64,000 nt of DNA from Pseudomonas sp. GD04019 (lineage in GTDB: Bacteria; Pseudomonadota; Gammaproteobacteria; Pseudomonadales; Pseudomonadaceae): NCBI RefSeq assembly GCF_029837695.1, contig NZ_JAOEEA010000007.1:124001-188000 (forward strand), read 5' to 3'. Below are positions 8,076 to 16,312 of the stretch, piece by piece. Numbering within the stretch: the first letter of the stretch is position 1; each line of letters begins with the position of its first letter. A program made the position numbers and the translations under genes. The notes under the pieces are model-generated. The model saw only the letters and a program-made list of their open reading frames with translations, was not told the origin of the DNA and ran no database searches.

Positions 8076-9323
8076 ATGGATTTTGCCTTCAGCCCGCGAG
8101 TGGAAGCGCTGCGCCTGCAGCTGCAGGGCTTCATGGATGCCCACCTGGTGCCGCGCCACGCCCAGTGGCTGGCCGAGACCCGCGCCGGGCGCCTGCCGGT
8201 GTCCTTCATGGACGATCTCAAGGCCCTGGCGCGCAGCGAGGGGCTGTGGAACCTGTTCCTGCCGGGCCTGCGCGCCGACGAGCCGGGCACCCGCCTGGGC
8301 AACCTGGAATACGCGCCCCTGGCGGAGATCATGGGGCGGCTGCCCTGGGCCTCCGAGGCGTTCAACTGCAGCGCCCCGGATACCGGCAACATGGAGCTGC
8401 TGCATCTGTTCGCCAGTGCCGAGCAGCGCCAACGCTGGCTGCAGCCGCTGCTGGACGGCGAGATGCGTTCGGCCTTCGCCATGAGCGAGCCGGACGTCGC
8501 CTCGTCGGATGCGAGCAACGTGCAGACGCTGATCCGCCGCGACGGCGACCACTACGTGGTGAACGGTCGCAAGTGGTTCATCACCAATGCCACGCATCCG
8601 CACTGTCGCCTGCTGGTGGTGATGGGCAAGACCGCGCCCGACGCCGAGCCCCATCGCCAGCAGAGCATGCTACTGGTGCCGTTGGAAAACCCGGGCGTGC
8701 AGGTGCTGCGCAACATCCCGGTGCTCAATCACCTGTCGTCCGAAGGGCACGCGGAGATCCTCCTGCGCGACGTCCGCGTGCCGCTGGACCATCTGCTCGG
8801 CCGGGAGGGCGACGGCTTCATGATGGCCCAGGCCCGCCTGGGGCCGGGGCGTGTGCATCACTGCATGCGCGCCATCGGCATGGCCGAGCTGGCGCTGCAG
8901 CTGTTGCTGGAGCGCTGCCAGGAGCGGCGTGTGTTCGGGCGTCATCTGGCGCAGTACGCCAACGTCGGCGACTGGATCGGCGAGTCGCGGCTGGACATCG
9001 AACAGGCCCGCCTGCTAGTGCTGAAGACCGCCTGGATGCTGGACGAGGTGGGGGCCAAGGCGGCCAGGAGGGAGATCGCCATGATCAAGGCGCAGGTGCC
9101 GCGCATGCTCTGCCGTGTGGTGGATCGCGCCATGCAGGTATTCGGCGCCATGGGCCTGAGCCCGGATACCCCACTGGCCGATTTCTATACCCTGGGACGC
9201 GCCCTGCGCTTCGCCGACGGCCCCGACGAGGTCCACCTGCGCAGCCTGGCGCAGTGGGAGCTGGCCGAGAGTGCCGCGCGCTTCGGCCAGTCGGCGGCCT
9301 ACCTGACGCCTTTCGGCGCCTGA
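8076..9323 (+). CDS. Acyl-CoA dehydrogenase family flavoprotein
   Basis: Soluble FAD enzyme of the acyl-CoA dehydrogenase superfamily, 415 residues from the ATG that follows GAGGAAG by 5 bases; an upstream in-frame ATG at 7983 has no ribosome site. Domain order is alpha-helical N-domain, beta domain with AMSEPDVASSDASNVQ and GRKWFITNATH, then C-terminal helices with RVFGRHLAQYANV and QVFGAMGLSPDTPLADFYT. The late ADGPDEVHLRSLAQWEL is typical of the ACAD10/11-like branch. The substrate is unknown. It stands alone between NO-related genes and has a perfect ANR/DNR box, unusual for a beta-oxidation gene. Electrons would go to ETF and the quinone pool. Confidence 0.88.
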   Translation: MDFAFSPRVEALRLQLQGFMDAHLVPRHAQWLAETRAGRLPVSFMDDLKALARSEGLWNLFLPGLRADEPGTRLGNLEYAPLAEIMGRLPWASEAFNCSAPDTGNMELLHLFASAEQRQRWLQPLLDGEMRSAFAMSEPDVASSDASNVQTLIRRDGDHYVVNGRKWFITNATHPHCRLLVVMGKTAPDAEPHRQQSMLLVPLENPGVQVLRNIPVLNHLSSEGHAEILLRDVRVPLDHLLGREGDGFMMAQARLGPGRVHHCMRAIGMAELALQLLLERCQERRVFGRHLAQYANVGDWIGESRLDIEQARLLVLKTAWMLDEVGAKAARREIAMIKAQVPRMLCRVVDRAMQVFGAMGLSPDTPLADFYTLGRALRFADGPDEVHLRSLAQWELAESAARFGQSAAYLTPFGA

Positions 9324-9327
9324 AAGC

Positions 9328-9355
9328 GACTCGGCCCGCTTGCGCGGGCCGAGTC
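9328..9355. terminator. Hairpin between convergent acyl-CoA dehydrogenase and norB
   Basis: A perfect 12-bp, GC-rich stem (GACTCGGCCCGC / GCGGGCCGAGTC) with a 4-base TTGC loop just after the acyl-CoA dehydrogenase stop. There is no long T run, so termination efficiency is uncertain. Confidence 0.65.
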
Positions 9356-9380
9356 TAGCCAATACACATCTAACGCTGAT

Positions 9381-11660
9381 TCAACTAGCCGATTGGGCAC
9401 CTCCTTCCGCGCGCTGCGGCACGGTCTTGCCGGTGGGGGAGAAGAAGCCGCTGACGACTTGCCAGGCCATGGCCAGGGCGCCGACGATGAATACCACGTC
9501 CCCGAAGGTGCGCACCCAGCGCAGGGTCTGCAGCAGGTCCTGCTGCATGAAGGCCTCGCTGCGGGCATACCACAGGCCCTGGCTGACGCTGGCGTGGAAC
9601 TGGATGATGCCGATCGGCAGCAGGCTGGTGGCGATCATCAGCACCAGGCCGCCGTTGAGCCACCAGAAGGCGACCTTCATCAGTCCTTCGTTGAATTGCA
9701 TCTGCGGGCGGATGTAGCGCAGCACCAGCAGGGTGAAGCCGAGGGCGAGGAAACCGTAGACCCCGAACAGTGCCGCATGGGCATGCACCGGCGTGGTATT
9801 GAGCCCTTGCACGTAGTACAGCGAGATCGGCGGATTGATCATGAAGCCGAAGACCCCGGCGCCGAGCATGTTCCAGAAGGCCACGGCGACGAAGCACAGC
9901 AGCGGCCACTTGACCCGCTCCATCCATACCGCGCGGCTCTTCAGGCGCCAGTTCTCCCAGGCCTCATAGCCGAGCACGATCAGCGGCACCACTTCCAGGG
10001 CGCTGAAAGTGGCGCCGACCGCCATCACCGGCGTAGTGGTGCCGGCGAAGTACAGGTGGTGGAAGGTACCGGGCACGCCGCCGAGCATGAACAGCGAGGC
10101 CGAGGCCAGGCTGGCGGTGGTGGCCATGCGCTTGGACACCAGGCCCATGCTGGAGAAGATGAAGGCCAGTGCGGTGGTGGCGAATACCTCGAAGAAGCCT
10201 TCCACCCACAGGTGCACCACCCACCAGCGCCAGTATTCCATCACCGACAGGTGGGTCCGCTCGCCATAGGCGAAGCCGGCGCCGTAGAACAGCCCGATGG
10301 CGATCACCGAGGCGGACAGCAGGGCCAGCAGGTTCTTGTCGCCAGGCTGGCGGAAGGCCGGCAGGATGCCGCGCAGCATCAGCAGCAGCCAGAAGGCCAC
10401 GCCGGCGAACTTGCCGATCTGCCACAGGCGGCCGAGGTCGACGTATTCGTAACCCTGGTGGCCGAGCCAGAAGTTCCACTCGGCCGGCATGATCTGGGCG
10501 ATGGCCAGGTAGTTGCCGACGAAGGAGCCCAGCACCACGGCTACCAGCGCCCAGAACAGCACGTCGACGCCGAGCTTCTGGAACTTCGGATCCTTGCCGC
10601 CGTTGATGATGGGGGCGAGGAACAGGCCGGCGGTGAGGAAGCCGGTGGCGATCCAGAACAGCGCGCTCTGGATGTGCCAGGTGCGCAGCAGCGAGTAGGG
10701 GAACCATTGCGACAGCGGGAAGCCGTAGAAGTCCTGGCCCTCCACCGTGTAGTGGGCGGTGGCGCCGCCGAGCAGCACCTGGAAGCTGAACAGTCCGACC
10801 ACCAGCAGCAGGTACTTGCCCAGCGCCTTCTGCGATGGCGTCAGTGCCACCAGGCTCAGCGGGTCGTGTTGCGGGGCGACGGGCTCGTCTTCCTCGTGGT
10901 CGCGCAGGAAGGCCCAGGCCCAGACTAGGAAGCCGATGCCGGCGATCAGCAGGATCACGCTGGCGATCGACCACATCAGGTTTTCCGCGGTCGGCTGGTT
11001 GCCGATCAGCGGCTCGTGCGGCCAGTTGTTGCTGTAGGTCGCCTCCTGGCCCGGGCGCTCCGTGGCAGCCACCCAGGCGGTCCAGAAGAAGAAGCGGGTC
11101 AACTGCTCGCGCCGGGCGGCATCGGGCAGGGTGTCCTCCTTCATGGCGAAGCTCTTGCGGCTGCCCTGCAGCGCCGGATCGTTGCCGAACAGCGCGTCGT
11201 AGTAGGCGGCGGTCTGGACCATGGCTTCGATGCGGCGCTCGCTGAGCACCAGTCGCTCACCCTGTACCTGGTTGCCGCGGTACTCGCGCTTCAGTTGCTG
11301 GCGCAGCAGGGCCTGGTGATCCTCGTCCACCTCGGCGTAGGGCTTGCCATACTCCTGCCGGGCGGCCAGGTCGAGCCAGGCCGTCAGCTCACGGTGCAGC
11401 CAGTCGGCGGTCCAGTCCGGCGCCTGGTAGGCGCCGTGGCCCCAGATCGAGCCGAGCTGCATGCCGCCAACGCTCTGCCAGGCGGTCTGGCCATCGAGGA
11501 TATCGTCGGCGCCGAACAACTGCGTGCCGTCCGCGCTGACTACTTGTGCGGGAATCGGCGGTGCCTGCCGGTACACTTCGCGGCCGAACCAGCCGAGCAG
11601 GCAGAAGGTCACGCCGAGCACGGCGATGAGCAGCCACCAGAGTTTGCGATATTCACCCAT
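9381..11660 (-). CDS. norB: Quinol-dependent nitric oxide reductase (qNor)
   Basis: Single-subunit membrane NO reductase (2 NO to N2O, electrons from quinol), also called NorZ. The ATG chosen follows a GGAGG by 6 bases and gives 759 residues, the usual qNor length. The first 200 or so residues are the qNor-specific N-terminal helix plus periplasmic domain that replaces the NorC cytochrome. The catalytic part has about 12 helices with the expected metal ligands: VVHLWVEGFFEVFAT and GTFHHLYFAG (FeB histidines and glutamate) and VHAHAALFGVYG (haem region). Its start overlaps the end of norA by 8 bases, so the two are coupled. The order norA-norB with divergent norR resembles Ralstonia eutropha rather than the norCBD operon of P. 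aeruginosa. Confidence 0.96.
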   Translation of the reverse strand: MGEYRKLWWLLIAVLGVTFCLLGWFGREVYRQAPPIPAQVVSADGTQLFGADDILDGQTAWQSVGGMQLGSIWGHGAYQAPDWTADWLHRELTAWLDLAARQEYGKPYAEVDEDHQALLRQQLKREYRGNQVQGERLVLSERRIEAMVQTAAYYDALFGNDPALQGSRKSFAMKEDTLPDAARREQLTRFFFWTAWVAATERPGQEATYSNNWPHEPLIGNQPTAENLMWSIASVILLIAGIGFLVWAWAFLRDHEEDEPVAPQHDPLSLVALTPSQKALGKYLLLVVGLFSFQVLLGGATAHYTVEGQDFYGFPLSQWFPYSLLRTWHIQSALFWIATGFLTAGLFLAPIINGGKDPKFQKLGVDVLFWALVAVVLGSFVGNYLAIAQIMPAEWNFWLGHQGYEYVDLGRLWQIGKFAGVAFWLLLMLRGILPAFRQPGDKNLLALLSASVIAIGLFYGAGFAYGERTHLSVMEYWRWWVVHLWVEGFFEVFATTALAFIFSSMGLVSKRMATTASLASASLFMLGGVPGTFHHLYFAGTTTPVMAVGATFSALEVVPLIVLGYEAWENWRLKSRAVWMERVKWPLLCFVAVAFWNMLGAGVFGFMINPPISLYYVQGLNTTPVHAHAALFGVYGFLALGFTLLVLRYIRPQMQFNEGLMKVAFWWLNGGLVLMIATSLLPIGIIQFHASVSQGLWYARSEAFMQQDLLQTLRWVRTFGDVVFIVGALAMAWQVVSGFFSPTGKTVPQRAEGGAQSAS

Positions 11661-12336
11661 GTTGCACCTCCTCGCCCTGAGCACGAGGGAACAGCAGGTT
11701 GTTTTCCAGGTGGATGTGCTGCATCAGGTCGATGCGCAGCTCGTCCAGGCCGCGGTACAGGGCGCGCCAGGTGTTGCAGGCACCTGCTGGCGGCTGCATG
11801 TCGCCGGTCAGCTCGATCAGGCGCTCCAGTGCCTCGCCGTGCTGATCATGCTCGTAGCGCATCACCGAAATCGGCCCGCCGACCATCCCCCCGGCGCCAC
11901 GGATGATCATCGGGAAGAGGATCTGTTCCTCCTTCTGCATGTGGCTCTCCAGCTCCTGCTGCATGGCGATCAGCAGTTCGGTCAGACCGTTCGGGCATTC
12001 CGGCCGGCTGCCGTGGACCTGTTCGACGCGCGCAGACAGTCGGATCAGCTCGGGCAATTGCTGGCGGTGAACGTCGTGGTAGCGCTGCAGGATATGTTCG
12101 ATCAGGCGCTCGGAATCGGCCCGACGCCAGTCGGCCTCCAGGGCCTGCTGCGGATCGAGCGCGAGTAGGCGGGACTCCACCTGGTAGGCATCGATGCCGC
12201 GTTCGAGCGCGGCTTGGCGCAGACTCTTCTGGCCGCCACAGCAGAAGTCGAGATGGAATTCGTGGAACACCCGGGTAGCGCCGGGAATGTTGCAGGCCAG
12301 GTTGCCAAGTGTGCTGTCGAGCAGAGGGGTGGCCAT
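11653..12336 (-). CDS. norA: Di-iron hemerythrin-like protein NorA/DnrN/YtfE (RIC)
   Basis: Cytoplasmic di-iron protein of the RIC family (YtfE, ScdA, DnrN, NorA), implicated in NO binding and iron-sulfur centre repair. It has 227 residues from the ATG at 12334-12336, after an AGGAG. The N-terminal ScdA domain carries DFCCGG (30-35) with the paired cysteines. The C-terminal hemerythrin domain has histidine/glutamate ligands in HDVHRQQLPEL, ELESHMQKEEQILFP, YEHDQHGEALERL and MQHIHLENNLLFP. It is the first gene of the norAB operon and overlaps norB. Upstream lie a sigma-54 promoter, an ANR/DNR box and three NorR-like sites. Confidence 0.95.
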   Translation of the reverse strand: MATPLLDSTLGNLACNIPGATRVFHEFHLDFCCGGQKSLRQAALERGIDAYQVESRLLALDPQQALEADWRRADSERLIEHILQRYHDVHRQQLPELIRLSARVEQVHGSRPECPNGLTELLIAMQQELESHMQKEEQILFPMIIRGAGGMVGGPISVMRYEHDQHGEALERLIELTGDMQPPAGACNTWRALYRGLDELRIDLMQHIHLENNLLFPRAQGEEVQHG

Positions 12337-12375
12337 ATGGCTCTCCTTATCAGGCTGATACTCACCCGCTCTATC

Positions 12376-12389
12376 GCAAACCCCGTGCC
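12376..12389 (-). promoter_or_regulatory. Sigma-54 promoter of norAB
   Basis: On the minus strand GGCACGGGGTTTGC has the -24 GG and -12 GC dinucleotides separated by exactly 10 bases, as in the sigma-54 consensus TGGCAC-N5-TTGC. Transcription would start near 12365, about 29 bases before the norA ATG. It fits control by NorR, encoded divergently. Confidence 0.75.
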
Positions 12390-12399
12390 TGCTCTGGAC

Positions 12400-12413
12400 T
12401 TGACGTAAATCAA
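12400..12413. promoter_or_regulatory. ANR/DNR box between norA and norR
   Basis: TTGAC-GTAA-ATCAA matches all 10 consensus positions. Its centre (12406.5) is 41.5 bases from the start predicted by the sigma-54 promoter (about 12365). In the other direction a site at -41.5 would place the norR start near 12448, with TCTAAT (12434-12439) as a -10. Confidence 0.78.
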
Positions 12414-12432
12414 GGGCTTGCGGGGTGACGAG

Positions 12433-12487
12433 GTCTAATCTACCCGGGAACTTCAAGGTGCTGGATACCCGAAATGGTAGATTTGAC
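12433..12487. promoter_or_regulatory. Three NorR-type enhancer sites (GT-N7-AC)
   Basis: GTCTAATCTAC (12433-12443), GTGCTGGATAC (12458-12468) and GTAGATTTGAC (12477-12487) each fit the GT-N7-AC core bound by NorR. They lie about 60-110 bases upstream of the sigma-54 promoter. The third overlaps the first codons of norR. Three sites is also the number in the E. coli norR-norV region. Confidence 0.65.
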
Positions 12488-14003
12488 CCCGCTCCAGAAT
12501 GCCCTGCTCGCCGACCTCGCCGGCGAATTGCCGAGCGCTGTCCGCTTGCAACGGCTGGTGGTGGTGCTGCGCGAGGTGTTCTCCTGCAGTGCCGTGGTCC
12601 TGCTGCGCCTGGACGGCGAGAGCCTGCGCCCACAGGCGGCCGTGGGCCTGGCCCACGAGGTGCTCGGGCGCAGCTTCCTGCTGGCCAAGCACCCGCGTCT
12701 GGCGCAGATCCTGGCCCAGCGCGAGCCCCTGCAGTTTGCTTCCGACAGCGATCTGCCCGATCCCTACGATGGTCTGTTGCAGGACACCCCGGACGAGCCA
12801 CTGCCGGTGCACGACTGCATGGGCATGAGCCTGTACCTGGATGGGCGGCTGTGGGGCGCGGTGACCCTGGACGCGCTGGACCCCGGCAGCTTCGATCGTC
12901 GCGCTACCGAGCGCCTGCAGCGTTACGCCCTGCTGATCGAGACGGCGCTGCGGGTCAGCCGCCTGGAGTCCGAAGTGCGCAGCCTGCGCCTGGCGCGCCG
13001 CGAGGCGGTGGAGGGCGACGACGAGGCCAAGGGCATGATCCTCGGCGAGAGTCCGGTGCTGCGGCAGCTGCTCGAGGAGCTGGCGGTGGTGGCCGACTCC
13101 GACCTGCCGGTGCTGCTGCAGGGCGAGACGGGGGTAGGTAAGGAACTGTTTGCCCGCTGGTTGCATGCCCACTCGCCACGCGCCCGCAAGCCGCTGGTCT
13201 ACGTGAACTGCGCCGCGTTGCCGGAGACCCTGGCCGAGAGCGAGCTGTTCGGCCATATCAAGGGCGCGTTCTCCGGCGCGGCCCAGGATCGCCCGGGGCG
13301 CTTCGAGGCCGCCAACGGCGGGACCCTGTTCCTCGACGAAATTGGCGAGCTGCCGCTGTCGATCCAGGCCAAGCTGCTGCGCGCGCTGCAAGGTGGCGAG
13401 ATCCAGCGCCTGGGCGCCGACCAGCCGCGCCATGTGGATGTGCGGGTGATCGCCGCCACCAACCGGCGACTGTGGGAGGAGGTGAGGGAAGGGCGCTTTC
13501 GCGCCGACCTCTACCACCGACTCTCCGTCTACCCGGTGCACATTCCGCCGTTGCGTGATCGCGGGCGTGACGTGCTGGTGCTGGCCGGCCATTTCCTCGA
13601 ACTCAACCGCGCCCGGCTGGGACTGCGCTGTTTGCGCCTGTCGCCGGATGCCGAGCGCACCCTGCTGGCCTATTCCTGGCCCGGCAACATTCGCGAGCTG
13701 GAGCACGTGATCAGCCGCGCGGCCCTCAAGGTGCTGAGCCAGGCCGAGTCGCGCACTGCGCTGCTGAGCATCGAGGCCCCCTGGTTAGGGCTGGATGCGC
13801 CTGTGTTGGAGCCTCAGGTCGCCACCGCGACCACGCCGCTGCTGCCGCAGGAGTCCCTGCAGCAGGCGCTGGATCGCTACCAGCGCGAGCTGATCGAGAG
13901 CGTGCTGCAGCAGCACGACGGCAAGTGGGCCGCCGCCGCACGCGCGCTGAAGACCGACCCGAGCAACCTGCGCAAACTGGCGCGGCGCCTGAACCTCATC
14001 TGA
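12474..14003 (+). CDS. norR: NO-sensing sigma-54 activator NorR
   Basis: Transcriptional activator that binds NO at a mononuclear iron in its GAF domain and drives sigma-54 promoters. It has 509 residues. GAF domain is at 1-170: R75, D96 and D99 align exactly with the iron-site residues of E. coli NorR, and C115 and D133 correspond to its C113 and D131 after a two-residue insertion. AAA+ domain: Walker A GETGVGKE (217-224), Walker B LFLDE (285-289) and the sigma-54 contact loop GAFSGA (264-269), with Ser in place of the usual Thr. A Fis-type HTH ends the protein ([20 protein letters not shown] onward). The gene is divergent from norAB, its likely target, and moaC follows after 13 bases. Confidence 0.95.
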   Translation: MVDLTPLQNALLADLAGELPSAVRLQRLVVVLREVFSCSAVVLLRLDGESLRPQAAVGLAHEVLGRSFLLAKHPRLAQILAQREPLQFASDSDLPDPYDGLLQDTPDEPLPVHDCMGMSLYLDGRLWGAVTLDALDPGSFDRRATERLQRYALLIETALRVSRLESEVRSLRLARREAVEGDDEAKGMILGESPVLRQLLEELAVVADSDLPVLLQGETGVGKELFARWLHAHSPRARKPLVYVNCAALPETLAESELFGHIKGAFSGAAQDRPGRFEAANGGTLFLDEIGELPLSIQAKLLRALQGGEIQRLGADQPRHVDVRVIAATNRRLWEEVREGRFRADLYHRLSVYPVHIPPLRDRGRDVLVLAGHFLELNRARLGLRCLRLSPDAERTLLAYSWPGNIRELEHVISRAALKVLSQAESRTALLSIEAPWLGLDAPVLEPQVATATTPLLPQESLQQALDRYQRELIESVLQQHDGKWAAAARALKTDPSNLRKLARRLNLI

Positions 14004-14016
14004 CTGGAGATTTTCC

Positions 14017-14484
14017 GTGCTCACTCATCTCGATTCCCAAGGCCGCGCCAACATGGTGGACGTCACCGACAAGGCGGTGACCTGCCGCGAGGCCGTGGCC
14101 GAAGCCCGCGTGCGCATGCTGCCCGCGACCCTGGCGATGATCGCCGACGGCAGCCATCCCAAGGGCGACGTGTTCGCCGTGGCGCGCATCGCCGGTATCC
14201 AGGCGGCGAAGAAGACCTTTGAGCTGATCCCGCTGTGCCACCCGCTGCTGCTGACCAGCATCAAGGTCGAGCTGGAAGCCGAGGGCATCGACTGCGTGCG
14301 CATCCAGGCGCGCTGCAAGCTGGCCGGGCAGACCGGCGTGGAGATGGAGGCGCTGACCGCCGCCAGCATCGCCGCACTGACCCTCTACGACATGTGCAAG
14401 GCGGTGGATCGCGGCATGTGCATCGAGGCCGTGCGCCTGCTGGAGAAGAGCGGCGGCGCCTCGGGGCACTTCTGTGCGCCTTGA
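14017..14484 (+). CDS. moaC: Cyclic pyranopterin monophosphate synthase MoaC
   Basis: Second enzyme of molybdenum cofactor synthesis; converts the MoaA product into cyclic pyranopterin monophosphate. It has 155 residues from a GTG start (14017) with GGAG 7 bases before it. Conserved segments are present: [50 protein letters not shown] and the C-terminal [15 protein letters not shown] with the active-site Asp-Met-Cys-Lys. It starts 13 bases after norR, so it is probably read from the norR promoter. The partner moaA is about 29 kb away after the nar operon. Confidence 0.96.
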   Translation: MLTHLDSQGRANMVDVTDKAVTCREAVAEARVRMLPATLAMIADGSHPKGDVFAVARIAGIQAAKKTFELIPLCHPLLLTSIKVELEAEGIDCVRIQARCKLAGQTGVEMEALTAASIAALTLYDMCKAVDRGMCIEAVRLLEKSGGASGHFCAP

Positions 14485-14494
14485 GTTTGGTCAA
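14481..14494. promoter_or_regulatory. ANR/DNR-like box over the moaC stop codon
   Basis: TTGAG-TTTG-GTCAA matches 9 of 10 consensus positions and includes the moaC TGA. At -41.5 the start would be near 14529, 25 bases before the pdxH-like ATG; the -10 (CAGACT, 14517-14522) is weak. Confidence 0.45.
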
Positions 14495-14553
14495 GGTGCA
14501 TCCAGGCTTGAACGCCCAGACTGCTGGCATCTTCCAGCCAAGAGTCGCTGCAG

Positions 14554-15207
14554 ATGGATATGAATGATCGCCTGAGCGGCATGCGCCAGCAGTACGGAAC
14601 CGATGTGCTGCTGGAGCGCGGTGCGCCCGACTCGCCGCTCCAGCTGCTGCGCAGCTGGTTGCATGATGCCGTGGTGCACGAGCGGCCGCCCGTCGAAGCC
14701 AACGCGATGTTCCTGGCCACGGTGGATGCCGAGGGCCAGCCGCATTGCCGCGTGGTGTTGCTCAAGGGGGCTGACGAGCAGGGTCTGGTGTTCTACAGCC
14801 ACCTGGGCAGCGCCAAGGGCCAGGAATTGGCCGGCAATCCGCGGGCCGCCCTGGCGTTCCACTGGCCGGCACTGGAGCGCCAGTTGCGTATCGAGGGCAC
14901 GGTCGAGCCCGTCGCCGCGGATGAGGCGGATGCCTATTTCAACAGCCGCCCGCTCCCCAGTCGGCTGGCCTGCTGGGCCAGCGAACAGAGCCAGGTCATC
15001 GCCGGGCGTGGCGAGCTCGAGGCGCGGCTGGCGCTGGCCAGGTACCGTTTCCTCGATCGCGAGCCGCCGCGCCCGGCGGGCTGGGGCGGTTACCGGGTGA
15101 GCCCGGTGAGTCTGGAGTTCTGGCAGGGACGCCCTGATCGCCTGCACGACCGCCTGCGCTACAGGCGCACGGCCGAGGGTTGGTGCAGAGAAGTGTTGGC
15201 GCCCTGA
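14554..15207 (+). CDS. pdxH: Pyridoxamine 5'-phosphate oxidase family protein (PdxH-like)
   Basis: FMN enzyme resembling PdxH, which oxidises pyridoxine or pyridoxamine 5'-phosphate to pyridoxal 5'-phosphate with O2. It has 217 residues, the normal PdxH length. Conserved blocks are visible: [40 protein letters not shown] with [36 protein letters not shown], and the C-terminal [20 protein letters not shown] plus LHDRLRYRR. These include the FMN- and PLP-contacting residues of the family. It lies between moaC and moaD, 15 bases before moaD, and is probably cotranscribed with the moa genes. Another pdxH may exist elsewhere in the genome, so the symbol is given by family. Confidence 0.85.
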   Translation: MDMNDRLSGMRQQYGTDVLLERGAPDSPLQLLRSWLHDAVVHERPPVEANAMFLATVDAEGQPHCRVVLLKGADEQGLVFYSHLGSAKGQELAGNPRAALAFHWPALERQLRIEGTVEPVAADEADAYFNSRPLPSRLACWASEQSQVIAGRGELEARLALARYRFLDREPPRPAGWGGYRVSPVSLEFWQGRPDRLHDRLRYRRTAEGWCREVLAP

Positions 15208-15222
15208 AGCAGGAGAGACGAG

Positions 15223-15471
15223 ATGCTTGAAATTCATTACTTCGCCGGTTATCGCGAGCGCTTGGGTGTGGACCGCGAGCGCTTGAGCTGGCAGCCCGAG
15301 CTGGCCAGCGTCGGCCAGCTGCGTCAGCTGTTGCTGGACCGGGGCGGGGCCTGGGCGGTGTTGGCCGCAAGCAACCTGATGTGCGCCCGCAATCAGGAAA
15401 TCTGCGGGCTGCAAGAGGCGCTTTGTGACGGTGACGAGATCGCCTTCTTCCCGCCCGTGACCGGAGGTTGA
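15223..15471 (+). CDS. moaD: Molybdopterin synthase sulfur carrier subunit MoaD
   Basis: Ubiquitin-like small subunit of molybdopterin synthase, carrying the sulfur as a C-terminal thiocarboxylate. It has 82 residues and ends in the required Gly-Gly (PPVTGG), preceded by the DGDEIAFFPPV strand typical of MoaD. An AGGAGAG site precedes the ATG. The moaE ATG begins 1 base after the moaD stop, so the two subunits are translationally linked. Confidence 0.95.
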   Translation: MLEIHYFAGYRERLGVDRERLSWQPELASVGQLRQLLLDRGGAWAVLAASNLMCARNQEICGLQEALCDGDEIAFFPPVTGG

Positions 15472-15472
15472 G

Positions 15473-15925
15473 ATGACCGTCAGCGTGCAGGCCGCGACCT
15501 TCAGCGCGGCACAACTGCTGGAGTCGCTGCAGCAGGGCAATGGCGAGGTCGGCGCGGTGGTTGGCCTCGTCGGCCTGGTGCGGGACTTCAACCCGGCGGG
15601 GACGGTCAGCGAGCTGTACCTCGAACACTACCCCGGCATGACCGAGAAGTCCCTCGCCGGCATCGAACGCGAGGCGCGCGCGCGCTGGCCGTTGCTGGCG
15701 GTGGAGATCGTGCATCGCGTGGGCGCATTGGCGCCGAGCGAGCCCATCGTCTTCGTCGGCGTCAGCAGCGCCCACCGCCAGGCGGCATTCGAGAGCTGCG
15801 CCTACATCATGGATCAGTTGAAGACGCGGGCGCCGTTCTGGAAGAAGGAGTCGGCCGGACACAGCGGCCACTGGGTGGATGCGCGAGCCGAAGACCGCGT
15901 GGCGGCACAGCGCTGGGACAGCTGA
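15473..15925 (+). CDS. moaE: Molybdopterin synthase catalytic subunit MoaE
   Basis: Large subunit of molybdopterin synthase; with MoaD it inserts two sulfurs into cyclic pyranopterin monophosphate. It has 150 residues. Conserved segments include GAVVGLVGLVRDFN, LYLEHYPGMTEKSL, IVHRVGALAPSEPIVFVGVS, AHRQAAFESCAYIMDQLKT and RAPFWKKE with the catalytic lysines. It is the last gene of the moaD-moaE pair and converges on the DUF3079 gene with 5 bases between them. Confidence 0.96.
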   Translation: MTVSVQAATFSAAQLLESLQQGNGEVGAVVGLVGLVRDFNPAGTVSELYLEHYPGMTEKSLAGIEREARARWPLLAVEIVHRVGALAPSEPIVFVGVSSAHRQAAFESCAYIMDQLKTRAPFWKKESAGHSGHWVDARAEDRVAAQRWDS

Positions 15926-15930
15926 GCGCC

Positions 15931-16140
15931 TCACTCGTCCTGCGGCTGCTTATCCTCCTGGGTGGGCGGCTCTATCCCCCAGTCGCCGAACAGGTACCAG
16001 TCCTCGCCCAGGGTTTCCAGCGGATGCATGGTGCGGTCTGCGCCGTTGCCGCAGGCCAGCGAATTGGCCGGGCAGTAGCGGTCGCATCCCCAGCAGACAC
16101 GCTCGGGGTGGCTGGGGTGCAGGGGGAATTTCTTGCTCAT
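15931..16140 (-). CDS. DUF3079 small cysteine-rich protein
   Basis: A 69-residue cytoplasmic protein of unknown function (DUF3079). It has four cysteines in a CWGCDRYCPANSLACGNG block at about 16-33, suited to binding zinc or an iron-sulfur centre, followed by an acidic, proline-rich tail. It shares its upstream region with the divergent moaB, including a perfect ANR/DNR box. On this strand TAACCT sits where a -10 is expected (about 16173-16178), so it is probably induced without oxygen. Confidence 0.82.
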   Translation of the reverse strand: MSKKFPLHPSHPERVCWGCDRYCPANSLACGNGADRTMHPLETLGEDWYLFGDWGIEPPTQEDKQPQDE

Positions 16141-16199
16141 GTTCCCACCTTGGGGTTGCTCGACTGGCCTTCAGGTTAGCCGAGCGTGATGGTCGGCCA

Positions 16200-16213
16200 T
16201 TGACCTCGATCAA
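16200..16213. promoter_or_regulatory. ANR/DNR box between DUF3079 gene and moaB
   Basis: TTGAC-CTCG-ATCAA matches all 10 consensus positions. It lies between two divergent genes. For the minus-strand gene a -10-like TAACCT is at the right distance; for moaB the -10 is less clear. Confidence 0.75.
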
Positions 16214-16312
16214 GGTCGGTCGGCGATATCGCAGGTGGTACCTCCATCGGGGAATGGGCGGGGCCGGCGCGCTGGCGCAGGCTGCCGCTAGATCACCCGT
16301 GGAGGTTGCGGT

